Part shown: one piece after another, positions 9,410 through 17,070 of the stretch
Position numbering within the stretch: position 1 is the stretch's first letter
Layout: the number at the start of each line of letters is the position of its first letter
DNA from: Sideroxyarcus sp045866275
GTDB taxonomy: Bacteria; Pseudomonadota; Gammaproteobacteria; Burkholderiales; Gallionellaceae
NCBI GenBank assembly: GCA_045866275.1
Contig: BAAFRX010000026.1
Location: 1 to 26,503 of the forward strand
DNA: 26,503 nucleotides
Reading direction: 5' to 3'
The notes under the pieces: generated by a model
The model's input: only the letters and a program-made list of their open reading frames with translations
The model's database searches: none
What the model was told of the DNA's origin: nothing
Program-made: the position numbers and the translations under genes

Positions 9410-11029
9410 ATGCTGTCACTGGAACCCACTGACGATCGTGCCCATCCCGCTTTCCGGGATGTCGCCTCGTGTCGCCAGTGGCTGGGGCAGTTGCAACTCA
9501 CCAACCTGAATCTGGCGCACGCCAGTCTGCGCACTGAAATCGACGAGCTGAACCGGCTGGCCCTGCCGGGCAGGGAGCGGCTGCAGGTGCTCGAAGCCTT
9601 GCGCGAGACCGTCGCCCAGGTGCAGCACGACTTCGCCAGGAAACTGGTCGGCAAAGCCCTGCCGCTCGCGGATGAAGAGTTTGCCCTGCTCACCGCGCTC
9701 GCCAACCTGTGGCAAGCCCTGTTTGACGGATACCTGCGCTGTCTGCTGATGGTAAACGCAGGGGATGCCAGCCTCGGCAAAAAACTCCCATTGCTGTACC
9801 AGCGCTGTTTTTATTACGCCCGCTGCAGACTGAACGCTTTTACCGGCGCCGATTACGCGCCGGATTCGCGCAGCTGGCAACAGCTGCACGCCCTGTATGC
9901 CGCCATCGAAGCCTCGCCGTTGCGGCAGGAAGCGGTGCGCGATCCGTATTTGCACGAGGGCTTGCCCGTCACGTGCCAGTCGCTGTATCTGGCGACTTTG
10001 CTGGTGCATCGCGCACGCCTGCTCGGTCTGCCACGCAGCCAGTTGCACCTTGCCGAGCATTGGCTGCTGCGCTGGCCGGATACCCTGACGCTGGTGGCGG
10101 ACTGTAGTGCGAGCAGGAATGACGCGCCGCCGCTTGCGCTTGATCTGCGCGGGTCACAAGGGCTGATCGGTCTGGCTCGCGCACAGCGCAACGATAGCCT
10201 GCGCTTCCTGCCGCTGGTGCCGTTGTCGAAACAGCTCCGCGTGAAGACGATTCTGCTCAAGCAGGGGCAGTCCCCGCGCCAGCTCGATCTGGGCGACACC
10301 CTGCCGGCGCAGGATTGCATCAAACTTCTCGATACCCTGCATGCCTGCTGGTGTGAAGCGCGCGACGATTCGCTGGCCGATGCGCCACGCCCGGCAACGC
10401 GCGTGCATCTGTGCGCGGGGCTGGAAAAAATCTATGGCCAGATCGCGCAAAAACCGTTCAAGCCGGTGAAGGATTTGAGCAAAGCCGTGCGCGATGCCCA
10501 GTTACAGATTGCCACGTTTGGCCGCGAACTGGATCAGACCGGGCAACACAAGCTGCAGAAACTCGGTTTCGCGCCGGAGGAGTGGCAGGCGGAAAGCAAC
10601 GGCCTGCTTCAGGCCCGACTGCTGCGCCTGCACCGCGCCGGCGACCGGATTGCACCTCGGCAGATCGTCTTGGTATTCCCGCCCGACAGCGATGATTACA
10701 GAGCTGGCATGGTGGCGCAAATCGAAGTCACCCAGGGCGGCCTGCTGTATCTGGTCGTGCATTATCTGCCTGGGAAGCCTCAAGCGATGGTCGCGCAAGC
10801 AACAGCCACTGATCAGCCTCTGCTGCAATCCAGCTCTGCCCCAGCTTTGCGCCTGCCGGCCCTCGATCAATTGCATATTCCGGCCAGCCTGGTTCTGCCG
10901 CGCAACTGGTTCGTATCCGGACGCGAGCTGGAACTGACCGCAGTTGACCGCAGCAGACACCCCGTCACGCTCGGCATCAGCGTGGAAACAGGCAGCGACT
11001 ACCAGCGAGTCAGTTTCAGCCCCGCATAA
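9410..11029 (+). CDS. conserved hypothetical protein, 539 residues
   Basis: Not confidently recognised. The ATG at 9410 has AAGGA about 8 bases upstream and lies 11 bases after the DUF3683 oxidoreductase, so the two are probably co-transcribed. The protein has no signal peptide or membrane helix and should be cytosolic. The first ~200 residues look helical and leucine-rich. The last ~120 residues (from about VLVFPPDSDDYRAG) look beta-rich and could be a degenerate PilZ-type domain. However, I see neither the RxxxR nor the D/NxSxxG signature, so I do not call one. Its 3' end overlaps the convergent GGDEF-EAL gene by 14 bases, and that neighbour is the only other hint of a c-di-GMP link. Confidence 0.8.
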   Translation: MLSLEPTDDRAHPAFRDVASCRQWLGQLQLTNLNLAHASLRTEIDELNRLALPGRERLQVLEALRETVAQVQHDFARKLVGKALPLADEEFALLTALANLWQALFDGYLRCLLMVNAGDASLGKKLPLLYQRCFYYARCRLNAFTGADYAPDSRSWQQLHALYAAIEASPLRQEAVRDPYLHEGLPVTCQSLYLATLLVHRARLLGLPRSQLHLAEHWLLRWPDTLTLVADCSASRNDAPPLALDLRGSQGLIGLARAQRNDSLRFLPLVPLSKQLRVKTILLKQGQSPRQLDLGDTLPAQDCIKLLDTLHACWCEARDDSLADAPRPATRVHLCAGLEKIYGQIAQKPFKPVKDLSKAVRDAQLQIATFGRELDQTGQHKLQKLGFAPEEWQAESNGLLQARLLRLHRAGDRIAPRQIVLVFPPDSDDYRAGMVAQIEVTQGGLLYLVVHYLPGKPQAMVAQATATDQPLLQSSSAPALRLPALDQLHIPASLVLPRNWFVSGRELELTAVDRSRHPVTLGISVETGSDYQRVSFSPA

Positions 11030-13349
11030 CGGGCCACGCGCGCGCGCTCCACGCCAGCAACGCCGAGGCCGGCATCGCCTGTGCGATGCCATATCCCTGG
11101 ACGACCGTGCAACCCAGCTGCTGGAGCGCCTGCAACTGGGCCGGGTGCTCCGCCCCTTCCGCCACCACCGTGCGCTCAAAGGCGTGGGCCAGGGCGATAA
11201 TGCCCTCCACAATGGCGTACGCCCCCTTGTCGTCCAGCATCGCGCGCACGAACGACTGGTCGATCTTGAGCGTATCCAGATCAAGCGTGCTCAAACAGGT
11301 CAAGGGCGAATAGCCGCTGCCAAAATCATCGAGCGCAAACCCCACGCCGAATTCGCGGCAGGTCTTGATGATTTCGCCCACCCGCGCAATATCCTCCATG
11401 ACAACGCTCTCCAGCAATTCGACTTGCAGGCAGCGGCGACCGGAAGGAGGACAGCAGCGTCGCATCTCATCCCGCAGGGTATTGATGAAATCGGCAGACT
11501 GGAGATGATAGGCGGAGATGTTGATGCTGATCTCGATCGCGTTCCCCTCCTGGTGCCACTGGTGCAGTTGTGCGCAGGCGCTGGCGATGACCCAGTTGCC
11601 CAGCTCGATCTCCAGTTCGGTATTTTCGGTCACCCGCAGAAATTCGTCGGGCGGCAACAAACCGCGCTGCGGATGATGCCAGCGGATCAGCGCTTCCGCG
11701 CCGACCATGCGCCGCTGCACCAGATCGACCTTGGGCTGGTAATACAACTCGAATTCACCACGTGCCAGACCGTGGCGGATCTGTTGCAACAGGGCATGAT
11801 GCGAGCGGGCGCGCTGATCGCTTCCCGCATCGAACAGGTGATAACGGTTCTTGCCAGCTTGCTTGGCACTGTACATGGCCTGATCGGCGTGGCGCAGCAG
11901 GGTATCCGCATCTTGGTCGTCCTCCGGATAAAGTGAGACTCCGATACTGGCGCTGATATGGAGAGGGTTTCCCTGTAACACGATCGGCTGGCTGATGGCG
12001 TCCAGCAGCCGATGCAGGCTGCCCACACATTCTTCCGGCACCTGCAATCCGACCAGCACCACCACGAACTCGTCGCCGCCGAGACGGGCAACCGTATCGT
12101 CTTCGCGGATGGTCTCCCGGATGCGGCGCGTCACCTCCACCAGCACCTGGTCGCCGGCATCGTGGCCAAAACGGTCGTTGACCGGTTTGAACCCGTCCAG
12201 ATCCAGATAGCATACCGCCATCATCCCCTGCTCGCGCTTGGTGCGTGCCAGTGCCTGCACCATACGGTCGGCCAGCAATACGCGATTGGGCGCACCGGTC
12301 AGCGCATCGTAATGCGCGATACGCTCCAGTTGTTTTTCATGCTCTGTGCGCTCGGTCACATCCACCGCCAGACCGATCAGCCCCCGGACCGTGCCGTCCT
12401 GGTCGAGTAGCCTGACCTTGGTGATCTCCAGCAAATGTTGCTGACCATCAGCAAAAGGCAGCCATTCCGTCGAAAGATGCGGCGACTTCTGCTCGAAACA
12501 CGCCGTATCGGACTGCATGCAACTTTCCGCAACGGCGCGCGGCAGGACTTCCGTGTAATGATCGGCGGCAAGAAACCGTGCTTCGGCAATGCCGGTGGCC
12601 TTGCAAAAATCCTGATTCACAAATTGCACCTTGCCCCGGGTGTCCACCATCCAGATTCCCAGCGGGGCGTTATTCAAAATTGACTGCAACAATCCGCGTT
12701 CATTTTCCAGCGCCAGGCGCAACTGCGCTTCCATCTGAAGTTGCGCCCGCTGTTCCTGTGCACGCTGGAATTGATCCCGCTGGAGGATCTCGTAATTCCA
12801 GAAGATGACAAACAACACGCCCAGATACAGGCAGGTAGTCAAGATGTCGATGCCGGAATAGCCGGTGTTGATCGCAAAAATGAAGGGGGCCGCAGCGATT
12901 GTCAGCATGATGAACAACAGCCAATACAGACCACCACGCAAGCCTTTCAGAAAAAAGGCCGCTGCCGACAGCAGGTAGAACAGGGACACGCGCGTGGTTT
13001 GGTACGGTGCGAAAAGATAAATGGCGCAGAACAGGATAAACGCCAGCGAGAGCGCGATTGAGGAAATCAACTCGACCCGTTCCGGATGGTGTTTCAGGTA
13101 GTACAACAGCGCACCGGCGATCCCGGAAAAGCCAAAATCGATCATGCCCATGACGGGATTGATCTGCCAGCGGTAAAAGCCTGTGCCAAAGGCAATCACG
13201 GCAGCCAGCAGGAAGACGCTCTTGAGGTAAACGGCTTTATAGTTGGGGCGCTGTTCCGGCCCAGCCACTGGCTGGTCATCCTGCGGATCAAGTGCCTTAT
13301 TTTTGGTCACGAGCCCCCCCTTGATTCCCCCCGGCTTTTCGACTTCCAA
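11016..13349 (-). CDS. membrane-bound PAS-GGDEF-EAL cyclic-di-GMP signalling protein
   Basis: Up to 777 residues. After a charged cytosolic leader there are five or six hydrophobic helices (about 41-190), then a short coiled coil (EILQRDQFQRAQEQRAQLQ), a PAS domain (about 225-345), a GGDEF domain and an EAL domain. The cyclase motif GGDEF (near 421) is intact. REDD five residues before it is a complete RxxD inhibitory site. The phosphodiesterase side keeps EALIRW (near 552) and DDFGSGYSPL, so both activities are possible. The longest start is TTG at 13349. A GTG at 13310 with GGGGGG just upstream is a good alternative and would shorten the protein by 13 residues. The input sensed by the membrane domain is unknown. 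Confidence 0.93.
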   Translation of the reverse strand: MEVEKPGGIKGGLVTKNKALDPQDDQPVAGPEQRPNYKAVYLKSVFLLAAVIAFGTGFYRWQINPVMGMIDFGFSGIAGALLYYLKHHPERVELISSIALSLAFILFCAIYLFAPYQTTRVSLFYLLSAAAFFLKGLRGGLYWLLFIMLTIAAAPFIFAINTGYSGIDILTTCLYLGVLFVIFWNYEILQRDQFQRAQEQRAQLQMEAQLRLALENERGLLQSILNNAPLGIWMVDTRGKVQFVNQDFCKATGIAEARFLAADHYTEVLPRAVAESCMQSDTACFEQKSPHLSTEWLPFADGQQHLLEITKVRLLDQDGTVRGLIGLAVDVTERTEHEKQLERIAHYDALTGAPNRVLLADRMVQALARTKREQGMMAVCYLDLDGFKPVNDRFGHDAGDQVLVEVTRRIRETIREDDTVARLGGDEFVVVLVGLQVPEECVGSLHRLLDAISQPIVLQGNPLHISASIGVSLYPEDDQDADTLLRHADQAMYSAKQAGKNRYHLFDAGSDQRARSHHALLQQIRHGLARGEFELYYQPKVDLVQRRMVGAEALIRWHHPQRGLLPPDEFLRVTENTELEIELGNWVIASACAQLHQWHQEGNAIEISINISAYHLQSADFINTLRDEMRRCCPPSGRRCLQVELLESVVMEDIARVGEIIKTCREFGVGFALDDFGSGYSPLTCLSTLDLDTLKIDQSFVRAMLDDKGAYAIVEGIIALAHAFERTVVAEGAEHPAQLQALQQLGCTVVQGYGIAQAMPASALLAWSARAWPVMRG

Positions 13350-13665
13350 GAGGCGATGTTCATGCTACCCGTTTTACCCACTGTAGGGAATTGACAGGAT
13401 CAAGTCCGAAATTTGCTGTAAATCTTCCCGGAGTCGGGCACTGGCAAATTAGGGGGCACCGGGTCGCCCGGTACGTTCCTTTATGGCGATCCTGGAAATG
13501 AATCTGAACGACACCCATCCTCGGCTGCCACCCAAAGCTGCGTAGCGTGCCCAGGCAAACTCAATGCGCGGGACCGGCTTTTAAGCGCGGGCCAGTACCG
13601 ATGCCTGTCGGAAGGGTATTTCTGCCAACCACCGCTCAAGGGTTCAAGCGGCGCGCAAGACTTCG
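13350..13665. other. intergenic region between the porin gene and the GGDEF-EAL gene
   Basis: This stretch of about 316 bases lies downstream of the electron-transfer operon and upstream of the GGDEF-EAL gene, both on the minus strand. It holds one copy of the 24-base motif also found near the right edge (13400-13423), a hairpin with 6-base arms (ACCGGG/CCCGGT, 13458-13472) and a weaker stem (CCGCT/AGCGG, 13632-13651) without a T tract. I found no recognisable riboswitch, tRNA or credible coding sequence. Confidence 0.6.
13400..13423. repeat. 24-base dispersed motif, copy A
   Basis: The 24 bases TCAAGTCC-R-AAATTTGCTGTAAAT, with R = G here, recur at 26396-26419 with a single difference, 13 kb away and in the same orientation. 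Both copies are intergenic. Confidence 0.7.
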
Positions 13666-15795
13666 TTAAAAATACCAGCGCAGTCCGGTCGAGCCGAAGT
13701 ACCGCAGCGTGGTGGTCGATACCTGGTTGCCCTTGTTCTGGCTGCGCTCGATCCCTCCGTCAAAATCCACACTGAAGCGCTCATTGACCGCGTATTCGCC
13801 GCGAACCGTCGGCGAAATGCGGGTCGTGACCGCATCAAATTGATCGGTCTGCCGGTATAGTTGCAAAGAGGCATCCAGCGTCCAACCGCCGCCCAACATG
13901 TTGTGATTGTATAAAAACAGCGAGCTGGTATTCACCGTGCCGCTGCTCCCCAGGCTGCCGCTCAATGACCAGATATCGCCCGTTCGATACAAGTTACTGC
14001 CGATCACCTGACCGGTGACAATCTTCTCCGTACCGCGACTGGGGATGGCCGCCAGAAATCCACCCGGTGTTCCGGCAACGCCGCTGGCCGGGAGGCCCGT
14101 CGTATTGGACAAACGCAGATCGCCTCCCACCTGCCATTGGTCGGCAAAAGGCAAAACGACGCCGACTTGCCCAAGGTTGGTGGTGGCCGTGCGCGCCAGC
14201 GCCAGATCGCGCAGCGCGCTGGCGGACAACACTTGTTGCAAGGCATTGATGGATTGCGTTTCGGCGCCGTTCAACGCGGTGCGAATACTCAAGGAGGGCG
14301 TCTTGCGGTGATCGAGCAGCATATTCAACGACATCCCGCTCAACCCCAGCGTCCCGCTCAATTGGGCCGCGTTCAGCGCGCTGAAATTGGTATCGTAATC
14401 AAGCAGGGCATAGGCAGAGCGCTTGTCCTGGAAATAACGCCATTCGCCCCCCACCGCACGGCGGTCGAGCACGCCATCCACCGTTTGATTGATGGCGTAA
14501 GCCGAGTACGGGCCATGATCCACGCTGGCACCGTAAAAACTCGGCTGTGCCCCGTTGGAATAATCCACCAGCGCCCCCGTTACCGCGTTGACCCGCCACG
14601 CCTGCGCGTCACCGTAGCCGCCGCTCAACCCATCAAAGCGCCCACCCACGCCGCCACCAGTCGCGGATTGTCGCCCCGCGCGCACCAGATAGTCCTGGGT
14701 GCGTCCCTTGAATTCACCGTATAGCGCGGTAATGCGATTTTGCCGGGTCTGGTTGGAAAGGAAGTTTTTGGTGTGCGAGCCGCGGAACACCAGGCGCCCG
14801 TCATAATTATCCGTGACATAGCGCCCCGTCACGTCTTCGGTCGTGATCAGCATGGATTGGTCGGTCAGGGAAAGGGACTGTTTGTCGCTCGCATTATTGA
14901 AAAACGTGGTTGAATCAATCTGGCTACGACTGAAGTAATAGCGCGAGGTAAGCCCGCCAAACGTCATCCAGCGCGCTGCCTGTTTTTTGTTGCCCGCTTC
15001 AACAATGCCCGCCTCGCTCCGTTTTCCACCCAGATTGGCCAGGCGCTGCATCACGCGCGGCACACCTTTGCCTTGCGGGTACAGGTTCAGGTAGAGATCG
15101 TATTCGATCTTGGCCTTGTCGAACTGGGCGGCGCGTTCGCGCGCCACCCCGACCCACTCCTGGGCAGTCTCCGTGTAATCGTTCGGCGGCAACAACAACA
15201 GTTTGTTCAAGGCCTCGATGGCTTCATCATTCTTCTTGGCGGCCAGCGCCTCGCGCGCTGCGGTCATCAATGCAAAACCCTGGCGGTTGTTTTCCGCCAG
15301 ATTGGCATCGGCGGGAGCCACGGCAGGCAAGGGAACGACCGTGGGCAACAGCGGCAACGTCACCGGTGCTGCCGTAGCATGATCCGGCTTGATGGTCAGC
15401 AGGAAACTGCGCTGGTCGGCCCCCGGGGTCACGCTGTATTCGGCGGCGCGCGCAAACTGGATCACCAGTCGCGGCGCGCTTTGCTGGCCACGCGTGGTCA
15501 CGGTGAACGCAGGGAACAGATTGGAAGGCGGCGACTGGCGCACCTCGTTGTCCACCCACGGCTCGTCCGCGCCGACCTCCCGGATGCGCTCGTAAAAAAT
15601 TTCCAGTGTCTCGCCGCCGTTCAACGGAAAATGGCGCAGATAACGCACCGGAGAACTCAAATGAATGGTGGCGACGATGCCGCTCGCCTGGTACTCCAGC
15701 GTCACTTCATCCAGCGGCTGCGCCTGGACAGTTGCCACACACAGCCCCGCCCAGCAGCCCACCCAGAACGCACACCGTTTCAGTGTCGAACCCAT
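13666..15795 (-). CDS. outer-membrane beta-barrel (porin-like) with periplasmic AMIN-like and TPR front end
   Basis: A 709-residue protein, likely the outer-membrane partner of the cytochromes upstream. The ATG at 15795 has AAGGAG 7 bases before it; a longer frame to 15873 lacks this. Residues 1-25 form a signal peptide ending VQA. Residues about 27-138 are beta-rich and AMIN-like, followed by a Pro/Ala linker (139-170). A TPR-like helical stretch (about 172-250) contains two repeats (NDEAIEALNKLL; FDKAKIEYDLYLNLYP). From about 275 to the end, alternating aromatic/polar strands form a predicted barrel, closing with GLRWYF and a terminal Phe, the usual outer-membrane assembly signal. It is last in the four-gene operon. 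I infer a conduit sleeve for a cytochrome; a polysaccharide or secretion porin is the alternative. Confidence 0.8.
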   Translation of the reverse strand: MGSTLKRCAFWVGCWAGLCVATVQAQPLDEVTLEYQASGIVATIHLSSPVRYLRHFPLNGGETLEIFYERIREVGADEPWVDNEVRQSPPSNLFPAFTVTTRGQQSAPRLVIQFARAAEYSVTPGADQRSFLLTIKPDHATAAPVTLPLLPTVVPLPAVAPADANLAENNRQGFALMTAAREALAAKKNDEAIEALNKLLLLPPNDYTETAQEWVGVARERAAQFDKAKIEYDLYLNLYPQGKGVPRVMQRLANLGGKRSEAGIVEAGNKKQAARWMTFGGLTSRYYFSRSQIDSTTFFNNASDKQSLSLTDQSMLITTEDVTGRYVTDNYDGRLVFRGSHTKNFLSNQTRQNRITALYGEFKGRTQDYLVRAGRQSATGGGVGGRFDGLSGGYGDAQAWRVNAVTGALVDYSNGAQPSFYGASVDHGPYSAYAINQTVDGVLDRRAVGGEWRYFQDKRSAYALLDYDTNFSALNAAQLSGTLGLSGMSLNMLLDHRKTPSLSIRTALNGAETQSINALQQVLSASALRDLALARTATTNLGQVGVVLPFADQWQVGGDLRLSNTTGLPASGVAGTPGGFLAAIPSRGTEKIVTGQVIGSNLYRTGDIWSLSGSLGSSGTVNTSSLFLYNHNMLGGGWTLDASLQLYRQTDQFDAVTTRISPTVRGEYAVNERFSVDFDGGIERSQNKGNQVSTTTLRYFGSTGLRWYF

Positions 15796-15884
15796 AACCC
15801 GCTCCTTAAAAATCCCGATAATAAAGACGCACCGATCATAAAACTGCGCCGAACCGATCGGCGCAGCCCGCATTCAATCCGCCC

Positions 15885-16949
15885 TCAATTCCATCTGACA
15901 AAGGCAACGCCCTTGTTGCCAGCCGGACGGTGGCATCCCGACCTGGAGCAGTCATCCCCTGCCTTCATCCCTTCGTGACCGACACTTTTCTTGCTCATCC
16001 GGCCCAGGAAATTTGTGCCGTTCAGGTGGCATGTCGTGCACACCGGAGAAACAAAGGCATGCAAGGTCGCCCCGGTCCGTATCGCCCCACCGACATGGCA
16101 GCTGCTGCAGGACGTTCCAGTATTGAACGGGATGTGATTGGACGGCAGCGCACCCAGGGCCGGCAGCCAGGCATTGGTCGAGGTATGACAGTCGTCGCAC
16201 TTCATCGGCCAGCCATTGAAGCTGCTATGCCCGCCCGGCTGACCCTGTGCCAGCGTGCCGTTCTCGTGACAGCTGTTGCATTGCCCCACCGTGGCAACCG
16301 TGCTGTGGTTGAAACGGTTGGGGAACCACGCCCGGTAGTTGTGGCAGGAGTCGCACTCCAGCGTACCTTTCAACTTGGGGGCGGCATGGGAAGACGGCTT
16401 GCGATTCGGCGCAGTCACTTGTGGATCGCTGATGTGGCATGAGCTGCAAACCGCCGTGATGCCGTTGTGATTCCAGCTCGCCGGCAGCCAGGCAAAGGTG
16501 CGGTGGCACTGATCGCAGGACTGGGTCGCCTTGTTGCCGGTGGCATGGCTGCCCGGCTTGCCTTCCGCCAAACGGCCGATATGGCAATTCCGGCATTGCC
16601 CGGGCGCTGCCGAGCCGTGATTAAAGCGTGCGCCCAGCCAGGAGTGCGTATAAAAGTGGCAACTCTCACAGGGCGAATCGGTCACGATGTGGCTGTTCGG
16701 TTTGGGGGTGGCGATCACGCGCTTGCCCATGGCATGGCAGCCGTCGCAATTGCGCGGCGTGCCTTTGAATATCCCGCCAACATGGCAGGTCTCGCAGGCC
16801 GCAGCCGCGTGTCCACCGGAGAGCGGGAAGCCGGTAATGCCGTGATTGAAACCACGCCCGGCCGCATCTTCCGCTGCCGTGGCAGCGCCCGAACACACCG
16901 CCAGCAGCAAAGCCAGCAATCCGCCAATCATTCGTCCCGTTTTTTGCAT
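15885..16949 (-). CDS. secreted dodecaheme c-type cytochrome (11 CXXCH + 1 CX4CH)
   Basis: A 354-residue periplasmic multiheme cytochrome of the cytochrome c3/c7-like paired-CXXCH type. The ATG at 16949 has a perfect AGGAGG 6 bases upstream, so the TTG at 16964 is not the start. Residues 1-25 or so form a signal peptide (hydrophobic core LLALLLAV, cut near ATAA). CXXCH sites begin at about 52, 68, 94, 119, 145, 168, 199, 224, 251, 281 and 304. A twelfth site, CSRSGCH at 334-340, has four residues between the cysteines. Many extra histidines (FNHG, GSHA, NHN) can serve as distal ligands. There is no lipobox. It lies between the 24-heme cytochrome and the outer-membrane barrel, so it probably relays electrons across the periplasm or inside the barrel. 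Confidence 0.92.
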   Translation of the reverse strand: MQKTGRMIGGLLALLLAVCSGAATAAEDAAGRGFNHGITGFPLSGGHAAAACETCHVGGIFKGTPRNCDGCHAMGKRVIATPKPNSHIVTDSPCESCHFYTHSWLGARFNHGSAAPGQCRNCHIGRLAEGKPGSHATGNKATQSCDQCHRTFAWLPASWNHNGITAVCSSCHISDPQVTAPNRKPSSHAAPKLKGTLECDSCHNYRAWFPNRFNHSTVATVGQCNSCHENGTLAQGQPGGHSSFNGWPMKCDDCHTSTNAWLPALGALPSNHIPFNTGTSCSSCHVGGAIRTGATLHAFVSPVCTTCHLNGTNFLGRMSKKSVGHEGMKAGDDCSRSGCHRPAGNKGVAFVRWN

Positions 16950-17070
16950 GGCACACCTCCTCAAAAAATTTCAATCGTAAAATTTACGCTACCCAGACCC
17001 GTCACCCGCGTCGAACAGCCGGTTAAGCGGAATCAATCCAGCCACCCCATTCACCGTCAGCGCCGCATCA

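Noticed and set aside
5604..9419. Long minus-strand frames (809 and 453 codons) opposite the DUF3683 oxidoreductase
   Set aside because: High-G+C antisense shadows rich in A, R, H and Q, without domains. The plus-strand frame has clear FAD and Fe-S motifs.
13483..13545. 20-codon plus-strand frame (MAILEMNLNDTHPRLPPKAA)
   Set aside because: No ribosome-binding site and too short. It lies in a region with repeat-like sequence.
13350..13665. Possible c-di-GMP riboswitch upstream of the GGDEF-EAL gene
   Set aside because: I looked on the minus strand for the GEMM core and conserved A-rich elements and found only unrelated hairpins.
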